DNA of 11,242 nt from Amphritea sp. (GCA_018067325.1 JAGPUU010000455.1:1-11242), one strand, 5' to 3'. Shown: positions 1 through 7,673, counted from the stretch's first letter. Numbers and translations are program-made. Notes: generated by a model from the sequence alone, not told the origin.

Positions 1-854
1 CCCGGCTCAAGCCCTTCACGTGCACCCTGATTGATCGCGACAACATCATACTGACCCGCCTGACGCACACCGCGCAGTACGGAGAGTATGCGACCATCAA
101 TCTCTTCTTCAGCAGAGCTTGGGTAGAAAATAGACTGGATAGACTCTTTCTGGCTTGGATAAACTCGATCTAGCGCGGAAACTTCTTCCCGGGTTTTGCG
201 TAGATCCAGAGTAATAATATCATCTGTTTTGCTGCCGACAGCCGCTTCACCAATTTTGAACAGCTCGTAACCTAGGTGCTCCTGAGTAACCGGATCAATA
301 TATTCACGTGCAGGACGGTATATATTCTGACGGGAGTAATCTTCAACCAAAGTACCTCTGGCGTAAACTCGGTCTCCGGCACCAGCGACAATACGGTTAT
401 TAGTACTACCGACAATATAAGGTGCTGCGGTCAGCTCATCGCTATCCATCACAATGTTATCGGAGAGGAAACCGATGATATCTTTAAGTGGGATCGCGGG
501 AATAGCATCCTTAAGCCGAGAGACTTTGGCTTTCGGACTTAGACGGATAATGCCGTCATTCAACACTAGTCGAGGCTGACCATTCACCCACTTCAGGGTT
601 AAAACATCCCCTGGGTAGATCAGGTGCGGGTTATCTATCTGCTGATTAAAGCCCCATAGCTGTGGCCATTTCCAGGGAGTTTTAAGAAACATCCCAGAAA
701 TATCCCACAGGGTATCGCCCTTAACCACCACATAGGTTTTAGGATGGTTATCCTGCAATGCCAGCGTATCTTTGCGAACATCAGCCTGAACAGGCATCAC
801 CAATGCGATACACATCGCTAGAGCGCCCAGAAATCCTGCAACCAGTTGTTTCAT
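1..854 (-). CDS. LysM-domain exported protein, 3' end beyond window
   Basis: An open reading frame on the minus strand starts at ATG 854-852 and stays open to the left edge, giving 284 residues. AAGGA lies about 8 nt before the start. Residues 1-24 look like a type I signal peptide: MKQ, a hydrophobic core, then a likely cut after PVQA. A Cys at residue 15 is not in a lipobox. Residues about 40-88 form a LysM domain (TYVVVKGDTLWDIS, then NPHLIYPGDVLTL), a fold that binds peptidoglycan glycan strands. The rest has no motif I can name; the visible end (NQGAREGLEPG) resembles the conserved tail of the LysM protein encoded next to def and dprA in Pseudomonas. It is probably periplasmic or cell-wall associated, but its precise role is unknown. 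It is divergent from def, and by the Pseudomonas order dprA may follow off-window. Confidence 0.9.
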   Translation of the reverse strand, partial: MKQLVAGFLGALAMCIALVMPVQADVRKDTLALQDNHPKTYVVVKGDTLWDISGMFLKTPWKWPQLWGFNQQIDNPHLIYPGDVLTLKWVNGQPRLVLNDGIIRLSPKAKVSRLKDAIPAIPLKDIIGFLSDNIVMDSDELTAAPYIVGSTNNRIVAGAGDRVYARGTLVEDYSRQNIYRPAREYIDPVTQEHLGYELFKIGEAAVGSKTDDIITLDLRKTREEVSALDRVYPSQKESIQSIFYPSSAEEEIDGRILSVLRGVRQAGQYDVVAINQGAREGLEP

Positions 855-892
855 TTTCAAATCCTTGTCTCTGACCGCCATATTTTTGAAAG

Positions 893-901
893 TCTATAAC
901 A
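893..901 (-). promoter_or_regulatory. Possible extended -10 promoter for the LysM gene
   Basis: On the minus strand this reads TGTTATAGA, an extended -10 pattern (TG, one base, then TATAGA with 4 of 6 matches to TATAAT). It would start transcription near 886 and give a leader of about 32 nt before the start at 854. No convincing -35 box lies upstream. The call rests on position and motif only. Confidence 0.3.
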
Positions 902-909
902 GTATCGGC

Positions 910-938
910 AATACATTGTGTATCTATATCAGTATAAT
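910..938 (+). promoter_or_regulatory. Sigma70-type promoter for the def operon
   Basis: A perfect TATAAT lies at 933-938. The hexamer 17 bp upstream (AATACA at 910-915) matches only the last three bases of TTGACA. Transcription would begin near 945, about 50 nt before the def ATG at 996. It is the only strong -10 box I see before def, and the next four genes follow with gaps of 37 nt or less or with overlap, so it may drive all five genes from def to trkH. Confidence 0.6.
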
Positions 939-960
939 GGAAAGATTATTGATTTCAGTG

Positions 961-986
961 TTCTTTTTCTTCAACCTTCTTTTTCT
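961..986 (+). repeat. Pyrimidine-rich leader with a 10-nt direct repeat before def
   Basis: TTCTTTTTCT occurs at 961-970 and again at 977-986, 16 nt apart, inside an almost purine-free tract. The tract falls in the predicted untranslated leader of def, just before an ATG that has no recognisable Shine-Dalgarno sequence. A pyrimidine-rich leader could be a ribosomal protein S1 contact or a site for a regulator; both are inference. Confidence 0.5.
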
Positions 987-995
987 GCAGCGACC

Positions 996-1502
996 ATGTC
1001 ATTACTTCCAATACTAGAATTTCCAGATCCACGCCTACGTACAGTTGCTGAACCGGTTACTGTATTTAACGACGAACTACGTCAGCTAATCAAAGATATG
1101 TTTGAAACCATGTACGATGCTCCTGGCATCGGCCTGGCGGCAACACAGATCAATGTACATCAGCGTATCATCACTATCGACACCTCTGAAGAGAAAAATG
1201 ACCCTTTAGTGGTTATTAATCCCCAAGTTGAGATACTTACTGATGAAACTGAGAAACAACAGGAAGGGTGCTTATCCGTTCCTGGCTACTATGAAGATGT
1301 CGTTCGTCCGACCAACATCCGGCTAACCGCACAGGATGAACACGGCAAAGAGTACAGTATAGAAGCGGATGACCTGCTGGCTATCTGTGTTCAGCACGAG
1401 ATTGATCACCTGGAAGGCAAGCTGTTCGTCGACTATCTGTCCCCCTTAAAACGCAATAGAATCCGTAGCAAGCTGGATAAACTTCACCGTCAGAAGGTTT
1501 GA
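996..1502 (+). CDS. def: Peptide deformylase
   Basis: It removes the formyl group from the N-terminal formyl-methionine of new proteins as they leave the ribosome. The 168-residue protein matches the usual length (E. coli 169). All three family motifs are present: GIGLAATQ (residues 44-51), EGCLS (90-94) with metal ligand Cys92, and HEIDH (134-138) with ligands His134 and His138 and catalytic Glu135. The start at ATG 996 gives the family N-terminus ([15 protein letters not shown]). An in-frame GTG at 918 would add 26 unrelated residues and lies upstream of the predicted -10 box, so it is rejected. No clear ribosome binding site precedes 996. The gene is first of a run with fmt, which adds the formyl group this enzyme removes. 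Confidence 0.97.
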   Translation: MSLLPILEFPDPRLRTVAEPVTVFNDELRQLIKDMFETMYDAPGIGLAATQINVHQRIITIDTSEEKNDPLVVINPQVEILTDETEKQQEGCLSVPGYYEDVVRPTNIRLTAQDEHGKEYSIEADDLLAICVQHEIDHLEGKLFVDYLSPLKRNRIRSKLDKLHRQKV

Positions 1503-1505
1503 AGC

Positions 1506-2468
1506 ATGTCAGACTCCGCTAAACAACTGCGTATCCTGTTTGCCGGCACGCCGGACTTTGCCGCATCCAGCCTTAAAGCGCTGCTGGATGCAGGGCATAA
1601 TGTTATCGGCGTCTACACCCAGCCAGACCGCCCGGCAGGGCGGGGTCGGAAACTGACCCCCAGCCCGGTTAAGAAAGTCGCCCTTGATAACGACCTTCCA
1701 GTTTTTCAGCCACTTAACTTCAAGCAGGAAGAAGATCGCCAGACGCTGGCAGACCTTAATGCCGACCTGATGATCGTGGTGGCCTATGGCCTGCTTCTAC
1801 CTAAAGCCATTCTTGATGCGCCTCGACTGGGCTGTATCAACGTTCACGCATCTTTGTTACCCCGGTGGCGCGGCGCGGCTCCCATTCATAGAGCGCTACT
1901 GGCTGGCGATGATGAAACCGGCGTCACCATCATGCAGATGGATATTGGCCTGGATACCGGCGCCATGCTACTCAAGAAAAACTGCCCAATCATCCCATCA
2001 GATACCAGTGGTGAGCTGCATGACAAGCTTGCTGAGATTGGCTCAGCAGCACTACTCGACAGCCTTCCGGGAATTGCCGACAAAACCATAACCCATGAAG
2101 TGCAGGACGACAGTCTGGCCTGTTATGCCCACAAGCTGGAAAAAGCCGAAGGGCAGATCGATTGGCAACAGTCCGCCTCTGATATCACCCGACAGATAAA
2201 AGGACTAGCCCCCTGGCCCGTGGCCTTCACCACCTTGAACGGTGAAACACTGCGAGTCTGGTATGCCGAAGCAGATATGACTGCGAGCACTGCAAAGCCA
2301 GGGACAATAGTCGGCACTGACAAAAAAGCGATTATGGTTGCCAGCGGTGAAGGTACCGTCAGACTACTTAAAATCCAGCTACCGGGAAGTAAAGCGATGG
2401 AGACCAGTGCGGTGCTCAACTCAAAAAAAGAACTGTTTAGCGACGGCACAGAGCTAGGCCAGTCTTGA
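1506..2468 (+). CDS. fmt: Methionyl-tRNA formyltransferase
   Basis: It transfers a formyl group from 10-formyltetrahydrofolate to Met-tRNA(fMet), making the initiator tRNA. At 320 residues it is close to E. coli Fmt (315). The N-terminal formyltransferase domain shows LRILFAGTPDFAA (8-20), the tRNA-contacting loop GRGRKLTPSPVK (46-57) and SLLPRWRGAAP (116-126). Probable catalytic residues are Asn112, His114 and Asp150. The C-terminal tRNA-binding domain includes IKGLAPWPVAF (231-241). AAGG at 1494-1497 lies 8 nt before the ATG and falls inside the last def codons. The gap to def is 3 nt, which fits translational coupling. Confidence 0.97.
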   Translation: MSDSAKQLRILFAGTPDFAASSLKALLDAGHNVIGVYTQPDRPAGRGRKLTPSPVKKVALDNDLPVFQPLNFKQEEDRQTLADLNADLMIVVAYGLLLPKAILDAPRLGCINVHASLLPRWRGAAPIHRALLAGDDETGVTIMQMDIGLDTGAMLLKKNCPIIPSDTSGELHDKLAEIGSAALLDSLPGIADKTITHEVQDDSLACYAHKLEKAEGQIDWQQSASDITRQIKGLAPWPVAFTTLNGETLRVWYAEADMTASTAKPGTIVGTDKKAIMVASGEGTVRLLKIQLPGSKAMETSAVLNSKKELFSDGTELGQS

Positions 2469-3769
2469 TGGATATCCGCGCCATTGCAGCTCGCGCCTTA
2501 GGTCCGGTGATAGACCGAAAAGAATCACTGAATACAGCATTACCCAGAGCACTGGAACTCTGCCAGGAAAACGAGCGCGCACTGCTGCAACAGTTTTGTT
2601 ATGGCACTATGCGCTTCCTTCCCCGGCTTGAAGTGCTTGCCAAAAAGCTGCTGAAAAAACCGTTTAAACCGCAGGATCAGGACATATATGCTCTGGTTCT
2701 CCTGGGCCTGTATCAACTCTTAGAGATGCGAATTCCTGCCCACGCGGCCATCAGCGAAACGGTAGAAGCGACCAACCAGCTAAACAAAGACTGGGCGAAA
2801 GGCCTACTCAATGCGGTATTACGTCGCCTGCAGCGAGAACAGGATGAATTGCTTGAGTCTCTATCTGCGCAGGATGAGTTTAATTATATCCATCCTCAAT
2901 GGGTGATCGCCAAGTTACAACATAACTGGCCAGATCACTGGATCGATATTCTTGAGCAAAACAATCAACAACCACCGATGACTCTGCGGGTAAATCGCCT
3001 GCAAACTGACCGAGCGGATTACCTCCAGCAACTATCTAACAGCGGCATCTCAGCGTCAGCTACACCCTATTCCAATGTAGGTATTCAGCTTGAAAGCCCT
3101 GTTGATGTAAGCTCGCTACCTGAGTTCGATAGCGGCGCTGTCAGCGTTCAGGACGAAGCAGCACAGCTCAGCAGCGACCTATTAGACCTACAGCCAGGAC
3201 AGCGCGTTCTCGACGCCTGCGCTGCACCCGGTGGTAAACTTTGCCATATTCTTGAGCATCAGCCTGATCTTGATCATGTAACAGCGATCGAGCTTGAGGA
3301 TAATAGAGCCCTGAGAATCCATGAAAACCTGAACAGGTTACAGTTAACCGCTGAAGTAATCGTTGATGATGCCGCTACTAAAGACTGGTGGGACGGAACA
3401 ACCTATGACAGGATTCTGGTCGACGCCCCCTGTTCAGCAACCGGCGTGATACGACGTAACCCAGATATCAAACACATGCGTCAAAGTGAAGACATTAAGG
3501 CCCTGGCAGAACTGCAACTAACCATTCTTCAAAACTGCTGGCAGATGCTGAAGCAAGGCGGGCGTTTAGTGTATGCCACCTGCTCCGTGTTTCCTCAGGA
3601 GAACGAACGGGTTATTGAGCGTTTTCTTAAATCTCAGACCGACGCCAATCACCTCCCGATTGAAGCGGACTGGGGTATAGAACGACCATTCGGCCGCCAG
3701 CTTTTCCCTCAAGCACAGGGACATGATGGCTTTTATTATGCAGTATTGGTAAAAGATCAGAACGAGTGA
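2468..3769 (+). CDS. rsmB: 16S rRNA m5C967 methyltransferase RsmB (Sun/Fmu)
   Basis: It methylates C967 of 16S rRNA at carbon 5 using S-adenosylmethionine. The 433-residue protein is similar in length to E. coli RsmB (429). Residues 1 to about 140 look like the NusB-like RNA-binding domain. The Rossmann methyltransferase domain has the SAM site VLDACAAPGGK (247-257), DAPCSATGVIRRNPD (319-333) with Cys322, and TCSVFPQENE (371-380) with Cys372. The two cysteines are the pair used by this family, one to attack the base and one to release the product. The ATG at 2468 overlaps the fmt stop by one base (TGATG). A TTG at 2465 would only add one Met. The fmt-rsmB coupling is common in gammaproteobacteria. 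Confidence 0.96.
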   Translation: MDIRAIAARALGPVIDRKESLNTALPRALELCQENERALLQQFCYGTMRFLPRLEVLAKKLLKKPFKPQDQDIYALVLLGLYQLLEMRIPAHAAISETVEATNQLNKDWAKGLLNAVLRRLQREQDELLESLSAQDEFNYIHPQWVIAKLQHNWPDHWIDILEQNNQQPPMTLRVNRLQTDRADYLQQLSNSGISASATPYSNVGIQLESPVDVSSLPEFDSGAVSVQDEAAQLSSDLLDLQPGQRVLDACAAPGGKLCHILEHQPDLDHVTAIELEDNRALRIHENLNRLQLTAEVIVDDAATKDWWDGTTYDRILVDAPCSATGVIRRNPDIKHMRQSEDIKALAELQLTILQNCWQMLKQGGRLVYATCSVFPQENERVIERFLKSQTDANHLPIEADWGIERPFGRQLFPQAQGHDGFYYAVLVKDQNE

Positions 3770-3784
3770 TGGCGAAGCCACCCG

Positions 3785-3803
3785 CTGATCGGAGACTCAT
3801 CAG
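3785..3803 (+). promoter_or_regulatory. Ribosome binding site of trkA within a small hairpin
   Basis: GGAG at 3791-3794 is the probable Shine-Dalgarno of trkA. It sits in a 9-nt loop flanked by CTGAT (3785-3789) and ATCAG (3799-3803). Spacing to the ATG at 3807 is 12 nt in the linear sequence, which is long, and would be shortened if the hairpin forms. The 5-bp stem is weak, so the structure is tentative. Confidence 0.35.
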
Positions 3804-3806
3804 ACT

Positions 3807-5183
3807 ATGAAGATAATTATTCTCGGTGCAGGGCAGGTGGGCGGAACGCTGGCTGAAAACCTTGCCAGTGAAGCGAACGACATCACCATAGTCGATACTG
3901 ATATGAGCAGGCTTCGCGAACTGCAAGACCGCCTCGATATCCGCACAGTAGAAGGCAAAGCGTCTCACCCCTCGATACTTGAACAGGCCGGCGCCCGCGA
4001 TGCAGACATGCTTATTGCTGTAACCAACAGTGATGAAGTCAACATGATCGCCTGCCAGATCGCCCAGACCCTATATCATACGCCGACAAAAATCGCGCGG
4101 GTTCGCGAGCATGACTACCTGCTCAAAAACAAAGCTATCTTCACTGACAAGTCGATTCCCATCGATGTATTGATCAGCCCTGAAGAACTGGTTACTAAGC
4201 ATGTTCGCCGACTAATCGAACACCCGGGAGCGCTTCAGGTGCTGGACTTTGCCGATGGTATCGCTCAGCTGGTCGCCGTAAAGGCTTACTACGGTGGGCC
4301 ACTGGTAGGCCGTGAAATATCTTATCTTCGCTCCCACATGCCCTCTGTTGAAACCCGTGTAGCCGCAATTTTCCGCAAGGGCAGCCCCATCATGCCTAAA
4401 GGAGATACCGTTATCGAAGCCGATGACGAAGTCTTCTTTATCGCGGCAAAGAAAGATATTCGCTCGGTTATGAGCGAACTTCGCAGATTGGACCGCCCGT
4501 ATAAGCGGATCATCATAGCCGGAGGCGGTAACATTGGCGCCCGCCTGGCACATACCATTGAAGACAAATACCAGGTTAAGATCATCGAGCGGGACATTCA
4601 TCGGTGCAACAGCCTGGCCAAGCGCCTGGACAACACCATCGTGCTGCAGGGCAGTGCATCTGACAAAGAACTGTTGCTGGAAGAAAACATCGAAGATACC
4701 GATGTTTTCTGCGCACTAACAAACGACGATGAAGCTAATATCATGGCGTCCATGCTCGCCAAACGCCTGGGCGCCCGCACCGTAATGACGCTGATCAACA
4801 ACCCTGCTTATGTGGATCTGGTACAGGGCGGAGTGATCGATATCGCCATCTCCCCTCAACAAACAACCATAGGCAGCCTACTAACCCACGTTCGCCGTGG
4901 CGATGTAGCAGCAGTACACTCACTGCGAAGAGGCGCTGCCGAGGCGCTGGAGGCGGTCGCTCACGGCGACAGCCGCAGTTCAAAAGTAGTCGGCCGAATG
5001 ATTGAAGAGATCGACCTTCCAAAAGGCACCACCATCGGCGCCATTGTCCGCAATGACGAAGTACTTATAGCCCACGATGATGTTGTAGTAGAAAACAATG
5101 ATCACGTAATTCTGTTTCTGGTCGACAAACGTAAGATTGGTGAAGTAGAGCGCCTGTTCCAGGTTGGTCTTGGCTTCTTCTGA
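3807..5183 (+). CDS. trkA: Trk potassium uptake regulator TrkA
   Basis: TrkA is the cytoplasmic peripheral subunit that binds nucleotides and gates the TrkH channel. Its 458 residues equal the E. coli length. It is a tandem duplication: each half has a Rossmann-type RCK_N domain followed by an RCK_C domain. The first nucleotide-binding motif is GAGQVG (7-12) with acidic Asp30 ending the second strand. The second is AGGGNIG (238-244) with Glu261. Two RCK_C halves follow, around 140-225 and near the C-terminus, the latter ending in [19 protein letters not shown]. It lies 37 nt after rsmB and 12 nt before trkH, its channel partner, so both are probably made from the same transcript. Confidence 0.97.
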   Translation: MKIIILGAGQVGGTLAENLASEANDITIVDTDMSRLRELQDRLDIRTVEGKASHPSILEQAGARDADMLIAVTNSDEVNMIACQIAQTLYHTPTKIARVREHDYLLKNKAIFTDKSIPIDVLISPEELVTKHVRRLIEHPGALQVLDFADGIAQLVAVKAYYGGPLVGREISYLRSHMPSVETRVAAIFRKGSPIMPKGDTVIEADDEVFFIAAKKDIRSVMSELRRLDRPYKRIIIAGGGNIGARLAHTIEDKYQVKIIERDIHRCNSLAKRLDNTIVLQGSASDKELLLEENIEDTDVFCALTNDDEANIMASMLAKRLGARTVMTLINNPAYVDLVQGGVIDIAISPQQTTIGSLLTHVRRGDVAAVHSLRRGAAEALEAVAHGDSRSSKVVGRMIEEIDLPKGTTIGAIVRNDEVLIAHDDVVVENNDHVILFLVDKRKIGEVERLFQVGLGFF

Positions 5184-5195
5184 TCGGAGAGAACG

Positions 5196-6644
5196 ATGCA
5201 CTATAAAGTAATCCTCCGGATTCTCGGCCTGCTGCTGATGATATTCAGCATCACCATGCTGCCACCGATCGCTATCTCGTATAACTACCATGACGGCACT
5301 CAACTGGCCTTCATCTCCGCCTTCGTTATTACTCTGGCCACCGGGTTTATTATCTGGGCACCGGTCTATCGGGTTCGACAGGACCTGCGTACTCGTGATG
5401 GCTTTCTCGTTACCGTGCTTTTCTGGGTAGTACTAGGCCTCTTCGGATCTATTCCATTCATGTTGGCAGATAGCCCCGGGCTCTCCTTTGTGGATGCGGT
5501 TTTTGAGTCTCTATCGGGGCTGACAACAACCGGAGCGACCGTCATCACCGGCATAGACTCCCTGCCTAAGTCCATCCTTTACTACCGACAACAACTCCAA
5601 TGGCTTGGCGGCATGGGAATAATCGTACTGGCCGTCGCCATCCTGCCGATGCTTGGCATCGGAGGCATGCAGCTGTATCGCGCAGAAACACCAGGGCCTG
5701 TTAAGGACAGCAAACTAACACCAAGAATCACTGAGACAGCAAAAGCACTCTGGTATATCTACCTCTCACTTACCATCGCTTGCGGCTTAGGTTATTGGCT
5801 TGCCGGTATGACGCCGTTTGATGCGATAGGGCATAGCTTCTCCACAGTTGCTATCGGTGGGTTTTCTACTCACGATGCCAGTATCGGTTATTTTGACAGC
5901 CCGATGATTGAAGCGATCTGTACCTTCTTCATGGTTATCTCTGCAGTAAACTTCGGCCTTCACTTTTTTGCCTGGCGCCAACGCTCTATCACCCACTACT
6001 TTCAGGACCCTGAGTTTAAGTTCTACCTGACAATTCTGGGCGGCATTTCAGTTCTTGCTGCAGTGGTATTGATCACGACTGAGACCTATGCCGTTGGAGA
6101 ATCAATTCGTAAAGCGGTATTTGAAGTCGTCTCTATTGCGACGACCACCGGCTTTGCGACGGCAGACTTTGCTCAATGGCCGGTCATGCTGCCATTTCTT
6201 CTGTTCGTTGCAGCGTTCGCTGGCGGCTGTGCAGGGTCGACTGGTGGCGGCATGAAAGTGATTCGTATCCTGCTGATACTTAAACAGGGTCAACGGGAGA
6301 TTAAAAGACTGATTCATCCCAACGCTGTTATCCCGGTTAAGTTTGGTAACAAGCCAATTCCAGACCGCGTCTTAGAAGCGGTCTGGGGGTTCTTCTCCGT
6401 CTATCTAATCGTGTTCGTGGTGATGCTGATTATCCTCCTGGGAACCGGCCTCGATCAGGTAACGGCTTGGTCTGCCGTTGGCGCAACCCTCAACAACCTG
6501 GGACCAGGCTTAGGGCAGGTTGCTGCACACTATGGTGATCTGAATGAGCCTGCCAAATGGGTTCTCGCTTTTGCCATGCTCCTTGGCCGACTCGAAGTAT
6601 TCACGCTTCTGGTACTGTTCTCTCCCGCTTTCTGGAAGCGCTAA
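5196..6644 (+). CDS. trkH: Trk potassium channel subunit TrkH
   Basis: TrkH is the inner-membrane channel of the Trk potassium uptake system. At 482 residues it matches E. coli TrkH (483). The protein is strongly hydrophobic, as expected for four repeated helix-pore-helix units. Selectivity-filter loops are visible with their glycines: TTTGAT (Gly113), AIGGFS (219-224), TTTGFA (Gly319) and NNLGPG (Gly436). CAGSTGGGMK (345-354) is the family's conserved segment after the third filter, and LGRLEVFTLLVLFSP closes the C-terminus. A good Shine-Dalgarno (GGAGAG) precedes the ATG by 6-7 nt. It is last in the plus-strand run and is followed by a strong terminator. In Pseudomonas trkH is not beside trkA, so the adjacency here differs from that otherwise matching gene order. 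Confidence 0.97.
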   Translation: MHYKVILRILGLLLMIFSITMLPPIAISYNYHDGTQLAFISAFVITLATGFIIWAPVYRVRQDLRTRDGFLVTVLFWVVLGLFGSIPFMLADSPGLSFVDAVFESLSGLTTTGATVITGIDSLPKSILYYRQQLQWLGGMGIIVLAVAILPMLGIGGMQLYRAETPGPVKDSKLTPRITETAKALWYIYLSLTIACGLGYWLAGMTPFDAIGHSFSTVAIGGFSTHDASIGYFDSPMIEAICTFFMVISAVNFGLHFFAWRQRSITHYFQDPEFKFYLTILGGISVLAAVVLITTETYAVGESIRKAVFEVVSIATTTGFATADFAQWPVMLPFLLFVAAFAGGCAGSTGGGMKVIRILLILKQGQREIKRLIHPNAVIPVKFGNKPIPDRVLEAVWGFFSVYLIVFVVMLIILLGTGLDQVTAWSAVGATLNNLGPGLGQVAAHYGDLNEPAKWVLAFAMLLGRLEVFTLLVLFSPAFWKR

Positions 6645-6658
6645 GACCACCGCTAAGC

Positions 6659-6700
6659 AGGCAATAAAAAGGGGCTATAAATAGCCCCTTTTTATTGCCT
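6659..6700. terminator. Bidirectional rho-independent terminator
   Basis: Two 20-nt arms (6659-6678 and 6681-6700) are perfect inverted copies. The GC core is GGGGCTA (6671-6677) pairing with TAGCCCC (6682-6688) around a TAAA loop. Five T residues follow the core on the plus strand (6689-6693), and the A run at 6666-6670 gives five U in transcripts from the minus strand. It lies between convergent trkH and the acyltransferase gene, 14 nt from each stop codon, so it should end both transcripts. Confidence 0.93.
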
Positions 6701-6714
6701 TTGTAATCACCCGG

Positions 6715-7599
6715 TTAATACATTCTGGTGCCATCAGGGCGGTGTTGAAAACGTTTATATTCCCATTGATACTGTTCCGGAATTTGTCGAACGCACAACT
6801 CAACTTCTGCATTCATCGCCGCAGCAGAACTTAATAGGTCTTTGTCATTGATCTTATCGGACGCACGGTGAAAGAAAATCTCAAACCCCTGGCCATCGGG
6901 TAAACGCTTAGCGTAAGCCGAGATAACCGCCGCTCCCGTTTGAGCCGCAAGCTGCGGTAATAGTTTCATACTGTAACTATCCTGACCGAAGAATGGTGCA
7001 AAAACACCACTCCCTTTGTCAGCTTCCTGGTCCGGCAAAATGCCCAGCACTTCTCCTGCCTTTAAAGCCTTCATTGCCATCCGCACCCCTTTAACATTTG
7101 CAGGGGCAAGCTTCGAACCTAATCTTGCTCGCTTACGCCTGACCAGGCGATCCATCAACTCAATTTTTGGTGGCCGATACATAGAAGTAAGTTTGTACTT
7201 AGTGCTCAGATGTAGCCCTAGCACTTCCCAGTTTCCCAGGTGGGGCGCAATCAAAATCACCCCTTTGCCATCACTCAGCGCTTCAGACAAATACTCTTCA
7301 TTGTGAATTTTGCGAATTTTTTTTATGACTCTTCCCGGTGACCAGATCCAGGACATACCCATCTCGCCAGCCAAGCGACCAGTCTCAATCAAACTCTCTT
7401 TCACCAAGGCATCCTGCTGCGCTGCATTCAATTCAGGAAAGCAGAGCTCGATATTCATCTTGGTAATTTTGTATGCTTTATTTCTGCTTTTATAGGTTCG
7501 CTTACCAACATACTCACCTAACGACTGAGCCATGCGCAGAGGTAAGAGGGCGAGTAGGTAGAGAACTGAAATTGAGAGCCAGCCTTTAAGATGTTTCAC
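6715..7599 (-). CDS. LpxL/LpxM-family lipid A-type acyltransferase
   Basis: The 294-residue protein belongs to the HtrB/LpxL/LpxM family, which adds secondary fatty acyl chains to lipid A at the inner membrane. A hydrophobic N-terminal segment (about 8-23) would anchor it. The catalytic pattern H-x4-E is seen as APHLGNWE (His120, Glu125). Other family signatures are MYRPP (140-144), GILPDQ (186-191) and PEQYQWEYKRF (274-284). The start is GTG at 7599-7597, with AAAAAGG about 6 nt upstream and an in-frame stop before it. E. coli LpxL and LpxM are slightly longer (about 306 and 323). Pseudomonas carries a similar gene at the same place in this cluster. The exact acyl donor and position cannot be told from sequence, and transfer to another lysolipid is possible. 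Confidence 0.9.
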   Translation of the reverse strand: MKHLKGWLSISVLYLLALLPLRMAQSLGEYVGKRTYKSRNKAYKITKMNIELCFPELNAAQQDALVKESLIETGRLAGEMGMSWIWSPGRVIKKIRKIHNEEYLSEALSDGKGVILIAPHLGNWEVLGLHLSTKYKLTSMYRPPKIELMDRLVRRKRARLGSKLAPANVKGVRMAMKALKAGEVLGILPDQEADKGSGVFAPFFGQDSYSMKLLPQLAAQTGAAVISAYAKRLPDGQGFEIFFHRASDKINDKDLLSSAAAMNAEVELCVRQIPEQYQWEYKRFQHRPDGTRMY

Positions 7600-7607
7600 G
7601 TGGAACC
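7592..7607. promoter_or_regulatory. Candidate parS centromere site (ParB binding)
   Basis: TGTTTCACGTGGAACC matches the bacterial chromosomal parS consensus TGTTYCACGTGRAACA at 15 of 16 positions; only the last base differs. The CACGTG core and both arms are intact. parS sites load ParB for chromosome segregation and cluster near the origin, which fits the glyQS/trkA neighbourhood. The site covers the GTG start codon (7597-7599) of the acyltransferase gene and touches its Shine-Dalgarno. Other CACGTG sites in the window match at 11 of 16 or fewer. Confidence 0.75.
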
Positions 7608-7663
7608 TTTTTCACAACATGGAATAAAAATAACTACCTATTAACCACCAAGCGGCTGCCGAG

Positions 7664-7673
7664 ATTATATAAT
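7664..7673. promoter_or_regulatory. Palindromic -10 region between the acyltransferase and ytoQ-like genes
   Basis: ATTATATAAT is a perfect palindrome. It gives TATAAT on the plus strand (7668-7673) and TATAAT on the minus strand (7669-7664). Plus-strand transcription would start near 7680, 44 nt before the ATG at 7724. Minus-strand transcription would start near 7657, about 57 nt before the GTG at 7599. Neither side has a good -35 box at 17 bp. The candidates seen are weak: TTAACC at 7641-7646 for the plus strand and TTGGTC (minus strand, 7694-7689) for the other, both poorly spaced. Confidence 0.5.

Noticed and set aside
12..27. CACGTG site near the left edge
   Set aside because: Only about 10 of 16 positions match parS and both arms are degenerate; it is ordinary coding sequence of the LysM gene. 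The CACGTG at 305-310 fails in the same way.
276..542. Plus-strand open frame of 88 codons
   Set aside because: It is antisense to the LysM gene, shows no recognisable motif, and has no supporting start signal.
810..812. Cys15 of the LysM protein as a lipoprotein cysteine
   Set aside because: The preceding residues (ALAM) put Met just before the Cys, which does not fit a lipobox; a signal peptidase I site after PVQA fits better.
918..995. Longer def start at GTG 918
   Set aside because: The 26 added residues do not resemble deformylase, and the GTG lies upstream of the predicted TATAAT box at 933, so it would not be transcribed from that promoter.
4212..4601. Minus-strand open frame of 129 codons inside trkA
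   Set aside because: It is the shadow of a conserved full-length gene and shows no motif of its own. The same holds for the minus-strand frames inside fmt, trkH, glyQ and glyS.
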